Positions 1-7,996 of a DNA stretch of 39,817 bases are shown here, piece after piece. Each line of letters opens with the position of its first letter. Within the stretch, counting starts at the first letter, position 1. The position numbers and the translations under genes were made by a program. The DNA is taken from NCBI GenBank assembly GCA_025929635.1, contig JAICPX010000002.1:1-39817 (forward strand). The letters are read 5' to 3'. The notes below the pieces were generated by a model. The model had not been told where the DNA came from and ran no database searches. It saw only the letters and a program-made list of their open reading frames with translations. This stretch comes from Chitinophagaceae bacterium (GTDB lineage: Bacteria; Bacteroidota; Bacteroidia; Chitinophagales; Chitinophagaceae).

Positions 1-342
1 GAAGCCGATGTTGTAGCGCATAAAAAAAGATATGACCTCTATTTACACAAAGCCCATCATGCTGATATGATGATGGCAGAGCTATGGAATTTTGTACAGA
101 CCACCAAAGGATATACTGATAACACCACATTCCTGATCACGACGGATCATGGACGCGGTAACAAAAAAGGAAGCTGGCACAAGCATGGAATGTTTGTCAA
201 TGGGTCGTCAGAAACATGGATTGCAACAATCGGCCCGGGCTCAGGCGTTTTAAAATCGGGTCTAACATCGACGAGATTATATAATAAACAACTTGCAAAT
301 ATGATAGCAATCCTTGCGGGAGAAGCTGCATTTGCCACATGA
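1..342 (+). CDS. Alkaline-phosphatase/sulfatase superfamily protein, C-terminal fragment
   Basis: The frame is open from the first base of the window, so this is the last 113 codons of a gene starting upstream. It contains LITTDHGRG followed by a His-containing segment (KGSWHKHG). In the alkaline phosphatase superfamily such a TTDHG motif supplies Asp and His ligands for the second metal, and a later His completes the site. The preceding HHADMMMAELW helix and the following SSETWIATIGPGSG strand fit the C-terminal part of metal-dependent phosphatases, sulfatases and phosphoglycerate mutase-like enzymes. The nucleophile-bearing N-terminal part lies outside the window, so phosphatase and sulfatase activity cannot be told apart. 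No terminator with a T-run was seen directly downstream. Confidence 0.75.
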   Translation, partial: EADVVAHKKRYDLYLHKAHHADMMMAELWNFVQTTKGYTDNTTFLITTDHGRGNKKGSWHKHGMFVNGSSETWIATIGPGSGVLKSGLTSTRLYNKQLANMIAILAGEAAFAT

Positions 343-711
343 CCATGAACAGAGATGTGATAGCATTCCTCCACCCGATCGCCGAAAAGAAGCAAGACGG
401 GTTCCTGCTTCTGACCCTTAGCTAGCTTGGCGGTCAGCCGAAAAAAAATAGTAAAAGGCACCGCAAAGTTGTTAAGCACAATGAAGGCTACTGAGGATAG
501 CTTTACAATACCCATTATTTAGAATCTTCAGGACGACATCGGATAAGGCCGGGGAGTCTGGGATTTTCCGAACAAGTGTTCACGAAAAAGAGAATAATGA
601 CTTTCAATGTCTAAGGAAAATTAATATTAAGTTTTTATTACCTTTTTCGTCATCGCTGTTTTGGGTTTCATAATTGCATACTTTGAACATTCCACAACTA
701 AAGCCAACGTT
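343..711. other. Intergenic region without recognised gene
   Basis: This spacer lies between the phosphatase-family gene and the next gene. It contains a short hairpin-capable stretch (GAAGCA...TGCTTC, about 389-411) without a T-run. A frame could begin with TTG at 661, but the ATG at 712 is a more credible start. No RNA gene or convincing promoter was recognised. Confidence 0.4.
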
Positions 712-1191
712 ATGAATATAGTTTCCATTCAAAACAACCCGGGTCAGCAAGATTATTTATTAAAAGAGGATGATAAAACGGTTCTGAAGCTTCGTTATAA
801 GAATGATCTTCATATTGCGAGGGTGGAAACAGAAAAAGAAAAGAGGGTATTGATAATTGAAGACGAAGGATTGCTTAGAACGCGGTTGGTGCTAAAAAAT
901 GAGTATGGTGTTCGTATTGGTTCATTGAACTATGATAATTTTTCAGCTGCTCATGGTACAGTCGATATTGAGAACACAAAGTATCGTTTTGACCTGAAGC
1001 AGAAAGACTCACTCGAATTACAAGTATATAAGCGGTCACGGAGAAACCTTATTTACAGATGCCAATTATTCATTGGAAATAATAATTCTAAGATCGCATT
1101 GGCTTCGTTGATCATTGCCCTTACATGGTATTTATTTTTGAAGGGAGAGTCACAAGAACAGCATGCGTTCAATGAAGCGATCATTTTGTAA
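712..1191 (+). CDS. Hypothetical protein with C-terminal hydrophobic segment
   Basis: A 159-residue protein starting MNIVSIQNNPGQQD. An upstream TTG at 661 would add 17 residues, but the ATG start is preferred. The first two thirds are alternating charged and hydrophobic beta-strand-like stretches (LKLRYKNDLHIARV, YGVRIGSLNYDN). Near residues 125-143 there is one hydrophobic segment (SKIALASLIIALTWYLF), followed by a short polar tail. The beta-rich body could suggest a tubby/LURP-one-like fold, but no diagnostic motif is visible, so this is only a thought. A strong terminator follows, so the gene ends its own transcript. Confidence 0.55.
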   Translation: MNIVSIQNNPGQQDYLLKEDDKTVLKLRYKNDLHIARVETEKEKRVLIIEDEGLLRTRLVLKNEYGVRIGSLNYDNFSAAHGTVDIENTKYRFDLKQKDSLELQVYKRSRRNLIYRCQLFIGNNNSKIALASLIIALTWYLFLKGESQEQHAFNEAIIL

Positions 1192-1211
1192 TTGTCCTGA
1201 TGAATAGCTTG

Positions 1212-1240
1212 ATCCTGCTTTTAAGCAGGATTTTTTTATT
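1212..1240 (+). terminator. Rho-independent terminator
   Basis: The perfect 9-bp stem ATCCTGCTT / AAGCAGGAT has a 2-nt loop and is followed by a run of seven T. It lies 20 bp after the stop codon of the hypothetical gene ending at 1191. Confidence 0.85.
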
Positions 1241-1255
1241 TCCTACCTTTAAATA

Positions 1256-1660
1256 ATGAGGTATTATCCGGTTGTCTTATTTATTGGGATCATTTTTTGC
1301 AGCTGCAAACCTTCGGCTGTTAAGCAAAACTTTTCGGCTGCCGATAGTTTGGTTATTCATTTCAAAGATGAGCAGGCGGCTGTCGTTACCAGGACAGTGC
1401 AGACTGCCGAATCAAAAGCTATAAGACGTATCATTGAGTTCATTGACTCCAAAGAAACAGAATTGTTTAAATGTGGATACGATGGCAAAATGTTTTTTTA
1501 TAACAAAGGCAATCAAATACAGGAGCTGGATTTTAAAATGAAAAATGACAGCTGCCGGCATTTTGCTTTTTTATTGAATGGGAAATTGGTAAGCACCCGC
1601 ATGAGCAATGAAGCGGTAGATTTCCTGGATGCGCTCGAGAGAGGAATGCCTTATTACTAA
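1256..1660 (+). CDS. Small putative lipoprotein of unknown function
   Basis: A 134-residue protein starting MRYYPVVLFIGIIFCSCKPS. The N-terminus has a short basic and hydrophobic segment ending in FCSC, which fits a lipobox with Cys17 as the lipidated residue. The mature part is charged and has no recognised domain. A near-consensus -7 element (TACCTTTA, 1244-1251) lies only 5 bp before the ATG, so the transcript would be nearly leaderless if that promoter is real. The gene ends 8 bp from the convergent histidine kinase gene, leaving no room for a terminator between them. Confidence 0.6.
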   Translation: MRYYPVVLFIGIIFCSCKPSAVKQNFSAADSLVIHFKDEQAAVVTRTVQTAESKAIRRIIEFIDSKETELFKCGYDGKMFFYNKGNQIQELDFKMKNDSCRHFAFLLNGKLVSTRMSNEAVDFLDALERGMPYY

Positions 1661-1668
1661 TATCCTTT

Positions 1669-2718
1669 TCAGTCTCTCCTGGATTCCAACGTAAAACCAA
1701 TTGTCGTTCCCAGCCCCTCCGTGCTTCTTACATGTATGGTTTGGCCATGCGCTTCAATGATGTGTTTGCAAATAGCCAGCCCGAGTCCACTGCCGGTAAT
1801 GTCCCGGCTGCGCCCCCCTTCTGTTCGGTAAAAACGTTCGAAGATCCTCGGTAGATTTTTTTCCGGTATTCCAATCCCATCGTCACTGATCTCAACCAGG
1901 ATGTGTGCTTCATCAACTTTATATATGCTGGCAACAATATGCCCCCCCTGTTTGCTGTATTTAATCGAATTGTCAAGAAGATTGATCAGTAATTGCCTTA
2001 TTTTTTCTTTGTCTGCAAATACTGTCAGCGGGGATTCACAACCTTTCTTTATGCTAAAGCTGATTTGCGGACTTACTGCTTTGATCGATAAACTTTCAAA
2101 AACTTCTTTCACAAAATCCTGTATCACAAAATTTGTCTTGTTTAATACCAGCTCGCCTCTTTCTAATTTTGATATTTCATCAAGATCCTGGATTAGATTA
2201 GAAAGCCGTTCAATGTTCTTTTCTGTATTCTCCAAAAATCGTTTATTGATCTCCGGGTTATTCATGCCCCCGCTTAAAAGACTTTCTACGTAGCCTTGTA
2301 TGGCGAACACAGGTGTTTTGAATTCATGAGAAAGGTTTTGCAAAAACTCCCGGCGAAACTGCTCATTCTGTTTTAACAGGTCCATTTCCTGTTTATTTTC
2401 TTCGGCCCATTGCTCCACATCTTCTCTAACTTCATCAATACTTTTTTGCGGAAGAATGTATTTATAATATGTTTCCTCTTTCTTCGTCGCCTTTGTTTGA
2501 TAAATGAACTTGTAGATCAATTTTATTTTCCGGTAAATAAAACGCTCCAGCACAAAAGAGATGAGCACGTAACTGCCTGCCAAAATAATAATAAATGAAC
2601 CTAATCCCCAGCGCCAATCTTTTTCAATCAGGAAGATCAGCAAACTGATCGGTATCGACAAGATCAGTGCAGTAAAAAAAGAAAGTTGTCGTGGAGAAAT
2701 GTTTTTGGGAGAAAGCAT
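1669..2718 (-). CDS. Membrane sensor histidine kinase (PhoR-like)
   Basis: A 349-residue kinase starting MLSPKNISPRQ. The frame stays open to 2847, but the extra 43 codons are the translation of an inverted repeat, so the ATG at 2718 is chosen. Two hydrophobic segments (about residues 12-31 and 38-57) with almost no loop between them replace a large sensor domain. These are followed by a dimerisation region with phospho-acceptor His131 in NLSHEFKTP. The HATPase part has the N box DNSIKYS (Asn250), DDGIGIP and GSGLGLAI. It lies downstream of the response regulator gene at 2873-3550 and was probably co-transcribed with it. With no periplasmic domain, the signal is probably sensed in the membrane or through a partner protein, as for PhoR. 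The pairing with phosphate starvation is inference from family resemblance. Confidence 0.9.
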   Translation of the reverse strand: MLSPKNISPRQLSFFTALILSIPISLLIFLIEKDWRWGLGSFIIILAGSYVLISFVLERFIYRKIKLIYKFIYQTKATKKEETYYKYILPQKSIDEVREDVEQWAEENKQEMDLLKQNEQFRREFLQNLSHEFKTPVFAIQGYVESLLSGGMNNPEINKRFLENTEKNIERLSNLIQDLDEISKLERGELVLNKTNFVIQDFVKEVFESLSIKAVSPQISFSIKKGCESPLTVFADKEKIRQLLINLLDNSIKYSKQGGHIVASIYKVDEAHILVEISDDGIGIPEKNLPRIFERFYRTEGGRSRDITGSGLGLAICKHIIEAHGQTIHVRSTEGLGTTIGFTLESRRD

Positions 2719-2740
2719 GGTGCGCAAGTTAGTGGATTCT

Positions 2741-2855
2741 TGATGCTGGATACTGGATGCTGGATGCTGGATCCTCATGTGTGTGCCTAAAAAAAAGTCA
2801 ACCTTATTTAGGCAAGCTCTTAATATCCAGTATCCAGTATCCAGCATCTAATATC
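2741..2855. repeat. Nested inverted repeat built of 7-bp units
   Basis: The left arm (2741-2772) consists of tandem copies of GATRCTG, and the right arm (2824-2855) of the complementary unit CAGYATC. The best matched block is 17 bp (GATGCTGGATACTGGAT and its complement). Inside lies a second perfect inverted repeat, TGCCTAAA (2784-2791) and TTTAGGCA (2807-2814). The element fills the spacer between response regulator and kinase and would form a long hairpin in their mRNA. It causes the false N-terminal extension of the kinase frame. Confidence 0.85.
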
Positions 2856-2872
2856 TGAATCCCAAAGACGCC

Positions 2873-3550
2873 TCACAACTCAAACTTATACCCAACACCC
2901 TTTACAGTGGTGATGCAATCAACGCCGAGCTTCTGACGGATTTTACGGATGTGAACATCAATGGTCCGGTCACCAACGATCACCTCTGCTCCCCACACCT
3001 GGCTTAAGATCTCATTTCTAACAAATACTCTTCCCGGTTTTGAAGCAAGAAGGTATAACAATTCAAATTCTTTCTTTGCCAGCATTATGTCTTTACCATG
3101 ATATTGGACAAGAAATTTTTCCGGGTCAATCACCAGTCCATTCACAGCTATCACCTTCACCTCGGTCTTATTTAACCGGCGAAACAGTGAACTTACCTTG
3201 CTGAGAAAAACTTTCGGACTTATTGGTTTATTGATATAATCATCGGCGCCGGTTTCCAACCCTCTTATTTGTGTGCTTTCGTCACTTAATGCGGTAAGGA
3301 AAAGTATCAATGTACTTTTAAAAGCAGGAAGCAGCCGGAGTATTTCGCATACTTCAACCCCATTTTTCTTCGGCATCATGATGTCGAGTACGATCAGGTC
3401 GGGATTAAACATTTTTGCCTTTTCGATCGCCTCGTCGCCATCCTTTGCCGTCACCACCTGGTATCCCTCTTTGACCAGGTTATACTTAAGGATCTCAAGT
3501 ATATCCGGCTCATCGTCGGCAATTAACACCTTTCGGCTTCTGATATCCAT
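2873..3550 (-). CDS. OmpR/PhoB-family response regulator
   Basis: A 225-residue two-domain regulator. The receiver domain (about residues 7-120) has the acidic pair Asp12-Asp13, phospho-acceptor Asp56 (DLIVLDIMMP), switch Thr86 (FLTALS) and Lys108 (NKPIS). The C-terminal winged-helix domain (about 130-225) has the typical ending DVHIRKIRQKLG ... TVKGVGYKFEL. Length and organisation match PhoB-like regulators. It is the first gene of the minus-strand pair with the kinase at 1669-2718. The 154-bp spacer between them carries an inverted repeat that could lower kinase expression relative to the regulator. The real target genes cannot be read from the sequence. Confidence 0.93.
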   Translation of the reverse strand: MDIRSRKVLIADDEPDILEILKYNLVKEGYQVVTAKDGDEAIEKAKMFNPDLIVLDIMMPKKNGVEVCEILRLLPAFKSTLILFLTALSDESTQIRGLETGADDYINKPISPKVFLSKVSSLFRRLNKTEVKVIAVNGLVIDPEKFLVQYHGKDIMLAKKEFELLYLLASKPGRVFVRNEILSQVWGAEVIVGDRTIDVHIRKIRQKLGVDCITTVKGVGYKFEL

Positions 3551-3572
3551 CCAATTAGTTTGAAAATTTCCG

Positions 3573-3580
3573 CAAACCTA
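3573..3580 (-). promoter_or_regulatory. Probable -7 element for the two-component operon
   Basis: On the minus strand the sequence reads TAGGTTTG, matching the Bacteroidota -7 consensus TAnnTTTG, 23 bp upstream of the response regulator ATG. No clear TTG was found at the -33 position, so confidence is moderate. Confidence 0.5.
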
Positions 3581-3752
3581 ACAGAAATTGCTCTTTACCA
3601 GGCACCGCACGCCGCTCATAACACAGACTTAATGAAAAATTAATAAAAGAGGCTTAATTCACAGATTATGAATAATTTTAACACGCCATTGACCGCGATC
3701 GGCCCGGTAAGGCAGTCTGGGAACGTATTCGTACCATTTAAAAATGATGATT

Positions 3753-3760
3753 TATTTTTG
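3753..3760 (+). promoter_or_regulatory. Probable -7 element for the 3773 gene
   Basis: TATTTTTG matches TAnnTTTG and lies 12 bp before the ATG at 3773. The -33 region is poor. Confidence 0.5.
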
Positions 3761-3772
3761 TAAACCATCCTT

Positions 3773-6016
3773 ATGATAGCAATTCGACAATATTCTATAC
3801 TACTGTGTGTTTTTCTTTTTGCCTCGTTAACTTCTCTTGCCCAAAATCCAAGAGATCCGAACCTTAAACCTAATCGCAACAGGGAATTATTTCATGATTA
3901 CGTTGATTCAGAACAGAAAAAAGCGCTGACCTCCGACGGCAAAGATGATAAGCTATTTACTCCCTCAGCAAACGAAGAAACGAATATCCAGATCACCAAT
4001 GCCCTCATTGGCAAAGTAAATGATTTGCAGAAAAAGATCGAAAAAGATTCTACCATCAGTGGTCAGGCGAAAGTGCTATATATCCGCGGCATGGAAAGAT
4101 TGCTAAAGGACTTTAACGCAGGATGGCGGACAAATCGTTTTGTAGCTACACGATTGCCCGAAGTACTTGACAGCTATGCAAAATGTATGGAGCTCGATAT
4201 TAAAAAGATGAGTATTGAAAATTATATTGAACAAATACATTATCATGTCGCCCGCCCATTACTTGATTGCACTGCATTTGAAAAGAACCCGGGGTATAAG
4301 ACATCACGGTATGTCATTATAAGAAAATTTTGCTTGTTGCACCCCGAACAGATATTTGCAACAATGCTGAATGCGCTTACCCATTATCCTGAAGTTCCTT
4401 TTGCAGACAGCATGATCATCGCTGCCGGTCATCTTTATCCAAAACAATTGTATGATTATGCAGCAGCGTCCAATGTTTTAGGCAAGCGAATAAAAACAAT
4501 TAAGGACCCGTTAGTGCAGGCGGTCACAAAAATGACCTCCAGCGGAGGCAGTGGCCAGTTGTATTTTCCTTTTCTTGACAATATTGTAAAAGGTAAAATG
4601 ACCTTGTCGGAAATTGATGCTGTGAGAAATGATTCTGTTCAATATTATAAGCTACTTGTAAAGACACATCTGGATTACAGGGAAAGGATCCTGAACAAGG
4701 ACACGGCATTTGAATTTGAGTCACTGACGGATATGATGGAAAGAAAATCGAGACAGGTTTTTGTAAATACAATAAATGCTCTGCATGACGAACCCGATGC
4801 TTTCCGGTTCCGGATCATTCAATCATTGAATGCCCAGGAACTTTATTATCTCGCCGTGTTAAATGACGGTGAGATTTATACATCAAGTTTTACTAAAGGC
4901 GTATTTCCTTTAATGATGAGCAGGGCCGGTAACCGTGGTGATTCTGTGCTTAAGCTCGTGATGTTTGATAAGTACCGCAAGTTTATCAAAATGGCCGCCG
5001 GGTATAACAAGCTAAGCAATTTCCTTAGCTCATTCCCGAACCAGGAAAATGCAAGCGATCTCATGAGAGCCTTTGTCGGCAACCTGGAGAAAACAGGAAG
5101 TCTTGAGGATGGTGTTGATGTTGCTGATTCGTACGCAAGCATCGTGGAAACAATGAAACCGCTTTCTGAAGAAATGCTCGTGAATGTAATGGTCAATCAT
5201 CAAAGAAATGTTGCTCGGAATAACAAGAAAGGAATGGAGATATACCGGATACTCGAAACACTTTTCCTTTCTGCGGATACGACAAAGAACATTAACCTGA
5301 CGAAGGAGCTGGGAGTGCCACCGGTGTATAATATTCCTTATGTAAATCTTGCAAATGACAGCAATCGCGTTGTGCTCCAGGTATTTTTTTATGGAGAGAA
5401 ATCCGATATGGGAATATTCAATGAATTTGTGGGGGCATTCAGAAATTCCAACTGGAAAATGAACAGCAATGATAAATGGGTAAGTTTTCATTCCGTAAAA
5501 GGTAAACCTGTTTCAATTTATGCAAACAGGGCGTTACCACAGGAAACGGGTGAAGACGAGAAAGCTCAAAAAGAGCTATGCAGTTACCTCACAAGAAATA
5601 ATATTTACCCGACTGTTACCATTCATCGCGGTCATAGCTATACTGCAGACTATACCATCAATCAGATGTTCGCAACGTCAAAGATCGTTTTTCTTGGCTC
5701 GTGCGGCGGGTATCATCTCATTCATGATGTGCTGGCGAAAGCTTCTGATGCCCATATTATTGCTTCAAAGCAAATAGGCAGAACAGTTATCAATCAACCC
5801 TTCATTGAACTGTTGACTGAAAAAGCAAGGGCCGGTAGTGGTATTGACTGGATCCCATTCTGGAAAGAATTCAGGAAGAAAGCGAACAATGTTCCCGAGT
5901 TTGATGATTATATCCCCCCGTATAAGAACCTTGGTGCTATTTTTATCAAAGCTTATAAAATAGCAATGGGTGAAACGGAACCTGACCTGGCGGTAATAAC
6001 CCCCGCGGGCCAATAA
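3773..6016 (+). CDS. Exported large protein with putative clan CD cysteine peptidase-like C-terminal domain
   Basis: A 747-residue protein with an N-terminal signal peptide (SILLCVFLFASLTSLAQ, cleavage near residue 24). The first 500 residues look largely helical and match no domain I recognise. From about residue 520 there is an alternating strand/helix region. It includes a hydrophobic strand (VVLQVFFYG), then TVTIHRGHSY with His618 and His621, then KIVFLGSCGG with Cys644. A His after a hydrophobic strand, followed by a Cys after a second strand and flanked by Gly, is the signature of clan CD peptidases (caspases, gingipains, clostripain, CHAT). The His-Cys distance of 23-26 residues is somewhat short for that clan. 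The gene is monocistronic with its own -7 element. Peptidase activity is inferred; a non-catalytic relative is possible. Confidence 0.7.
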   Translation: MIAIRQYSILLCVFLFASLTSLAQNPRDPNLKPNRNRELFHDYVDSEQKKALTSDGKDDKLFTPSANEETNIQITNALIGKVNDLQKKIEKDSTISGQAKVLYIRGMERLLKDFNAGWRTNRFVATRLPEVLDSYAKCMELDIKKMSIENYIEQIHYHVARPLLDCTAFEKNPGYKTSRYVIIRKFCLLHPEQIFATMLNALTHYPEVPFADSMIIAAGHLYPKQLYDYAAASNVLGKRIKTIKDPLVQAVTKMTSSGGSGQLYFPFLDNIVKGKMTLSEIDAVRNDSVQYYKLLVKTHLDYRERILNKDTAFEFESLTDMMERKSRQVFVNTINALHDEPDAFRFRIIQSLNAQELYYLAVLNDGEIYTSSFTKGVFPLMMSRAGNRGDSVLKLVMFDKYRKFIKMAAGYNKLSNFLSSFPNQENASDLMRAFVGNLEKTGSLEDGVDVADSYASIVETMKPLSEEMLVNVMVNHQRNVARNNKKGMEIYRILETLFLSADTTKNINLTKELGVPPVYNIPYVNLANDSNRVVLQVFFYGEKSDMGIFNEFVGAFRNSNWKMNSNDKWVSFHSVKGKPVSIYANRALPQETGEDEKAQKELCSYLTRNNIYPTVTIHRGHSYTADYTINQMFATSKIVFLGSCGGYHLIHDVLAKASDAHIIASKQIGRTVINQPFIELLTEKARAGSGIDWIPFWKEFRKKANNVPEFDDYIPPYKNLGAIFIKAYKIAMGETEPDLAVITPAGQ

Positions 6017-6024
6017 ATTAAAGG

Positions 6025-6105
6025 TTAAATTGTTTAATTGCTTAATTGCTTTTGCGAAACTTCCGATTTAAGTGAAGATGACAATTTAACAATTTAGCAA
6101 TGCAA
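6025..6105. repeat. Inverted repeat built of 8-bp units
   Basis: Left arm: three tandem octamers TTAAATTG, TTTAATTG, CTTAATTG (6025-6048). Right arm: CAATTTAA, CAATTTAG, CAATGCAA (6082-6105), which are complementary to the left units. The 33-bp loop is unique. Its plan resembles that of the heptamer element at 2741-2855, but the unit sequence differs. Confidence 0.8.
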
Positions 6106-6155
6106 TAGAAATTCAGTTCTCTGATGAATGGTATCTTCATTCTTGTTCTTCTTTT

Positions 6156-6163
6156 TACATTTG
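6156..6163 (+). promoter_or_regulatory. Probable -7 element for the ABC exporter gene
   Basis: TACATTTG matches TAnnTTTG and lies 10 bp before the ATG at 6174, predicting a very short leader. No good TTG was found 17-23 bp upstream. Confidence 0.55.
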
Positions 6164-6173
6164 TTGTTTGTAA

Positions 6174-7979
6174 ATGGCTACCGGTATCAATAAAAAATTT
6201 TTTGATTTTGATCTTCTGAAAAGAGTACTGCGCTTTGCAGCACCGTATAAAAGAAGGTTCTATTGGTCGATAGCCCTGGCGATCATTCTTGCCGCTTTTA
6301 CGCCTGTTCGTCCCATACTTATTCAGCTAACGGTTGATAACTATATTGCCGGGGACAAAACGGCAACTTTCTTTAATGGGCTTTCAATTACTGAAATGCT
6401 GGTGCTGATCACTATTATCCAGATCCTTTTTCTTTTTCTTGAAACAACCCTTCGTTTTTATTTTTCTTACATCACCGCGTGGTTAGGCCAAAATGTGGTG
6501 AAAGATCTTCGTGTAAAAGTGTATAAAAAGGTTCTTTCATTAAATCTTTCTCAATTTGATAAGACCCCGATTGGAACATTAACAACAAGGACAGTGGACG
6601 ATATCGAAAGGATCAATGATGTATTTGCCGACGGGTTGATACCCATCATTGCCGACCTGCTTTCCATCATCTGCGTACTGGGTTATATGTTTTGGGCTGA
6701 TGCGAAACTGACATTGATCGCCCTGGTACCTTTCCCGGTTCTGATCATTGCAACTTATTATTTTAAAGAAAGTGTAAACAAATCATTTCACAGGGTAAGA
6801 AATGCAGTGGCACATTTAAACGCTTTTGTGCAGGAGCATATAACAGGCATGCAGGTGGTGCAGGCATTTGCTGCGGAAGACAGGGAGTTTGAAAAATTCA
6901 AGGCGATAAATAAAGAACACCGGAATGCCAATATCCATGCGATTTGGGCGTATTCGATCTTTTTTCCCATTGTTGAAATTGTGTTGGCTACCTCGATCGG
7001 TTTGCTTGTCTGGCAAACATCACACGAAGCTTTACAGCTTGAGCGCAGCCAGCAGGGAACATTAATGGCATTCATTCTTTGCCTGAATTTGATATTCCGT
7101 CCATTGAGGGTGATCGCAGATAAATTCAATGTACTGCAAATGGGCATGGTAGCAAGTGAAAGAGTTTTCAAGGTGTTGGACAATGATGATCACTTACAGC
7201 CTTCGCCGGCTGATGCACACAAGCCCCTCCATGTAAAAGGTAAGATCGGCTTTGAAAAGGTGTTGTTTGAATACACACCGGGTGTTCCGGTTTTAAAGGA
7301 TGTTTCTTTCCAGGTCGCCCCCGGAGAAACAATAGCTATCGTTGGACATACCGGGAGCGGCAAAACAACCATTATAAGTTTATTGAATCGCTTATATCAT
7401 ATACAAAGCGGCCAGATAAAGATCGATGATGTAAATATTGAGAAATACGATACTGACACGCTCCGGAAGAATATTGGTGTTGTGTTGCAGGATGTGTTCC
7501 TTTTCTCAGGTTCTATCATTGACAACATTACATTACGCAATAGTGAAATACCAAGAGAAAAAGTAATTGAGGCGGCAAAGCTGATCGGCATGCATGATTT
7601 TATCATGATGCTGCCAGGTAATTATGATTTCAATGTAATGGAAAGAGGCGCTACGCTTTCTTTAGGACAACGTCAATTGCTTTCCTTTATCAGGGCATTG
7701 CTTTACAATCCATCCATCCTTATTCTTGATGAAGCCACTTCTTCCGTAGACACAGAAAGTGAAATGATGATACAAAATGCGATCGATAAATTAATAACAG
7801 GAAGAACCTCCATTGTGATCGCCCACCGCCTTTCTACTATCCGTAAAGCAAGTAAGATAATAGTACTGGAGAAAGGAGAAGTAAAAGAAATCGGAACTCA
7901 CGATGAACTGATCACGAGAGATGGGTACTATCAAAAGCTTTACCAGTTGCAGTTCGAAAAACATAAGTCAGTTGCATAA
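6174..7979 (+). CDS. ABC exporter half-transporter (MsbA/MdlB-like)
   Basis: A 601-residue fusion of a six-helix type I exporter membrane domain (about residues 15-325) and an ATPase domain (about 345-595). Visible ATPase motifs are Walker A GHTGSGKTT (391-399), the Q loop VLQDVFLF, signature LSLGQRQ (495-501), Walker B LILDEATSS with Asp519 and Glu520, and the switch His in VIAHRLST. All catalytic residues are present. The length is normal for a homodimeric exporter of lipids, peptides or drugs. The substrate is unknown. It is followed after 17 bp by a metallo-beta-lactamase-fold gene and may be co-transcribed with it. Confidence 0.92.
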   Translation: MATGINKKFFDFDLLKRVLRFAAPYKRRFYWSIALAIILAAFTPVRPILIQLTVDNYIAGDKTATFFNGLSITEMLVLITIIQILFLFLETTLRFYFSYITAWLGQNVVKDLRVKVYKKVLSLNLSQFDKTPIGTLTTRTVDDIERINDVFADGLIPIIADLLSIICVLGYMFWADAKLTLIALVPFPVLIIATYYFKESVNKSFHRVRNAVAHLNAFVQEHITGMQVVQAFAAEDREFEKFKAINKEHRNANIHAIWAYSIFFPIVEIVLATSIGLLVWQTSHEALQLERSQQGTLMAFILCLNLIFRPLRVIADKFNVLQMGMVASERVFKVLDNDDHLQPSPADAHKPLHVKGKIGFEKVLFEYTPGVPVLKDVSFQVAPGETIAIVGHTGSGKTTIISLLNRLYHIQSGQIKIDDVNIEKYDTDTLRKNIGVVLQDVFLFSGSIIDNITLRNSEIPREKVIEAAKLIGMHDFIMMLPGNYDFNVMERGATLSLGQRQLLSFIRALLYNPSILILDEATSSVDTESEMMIQNAIDKLITGRTSIVIAHRLSTIRKASKIIVLEKGEVKEIGTHDELITRDGYYQKLYQLQFEKHKSVA

Positions 7980-7996
7980 GTTGTAACTTGTCGTTG

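Noticed and set aside
2719-2847. N-terminal extension of the histidine kinase (43 extra codons)
   Set aside because: It is the translation of the inverted heptamer repeat; the ATG at 2718 starts directly before the first membrane helix.
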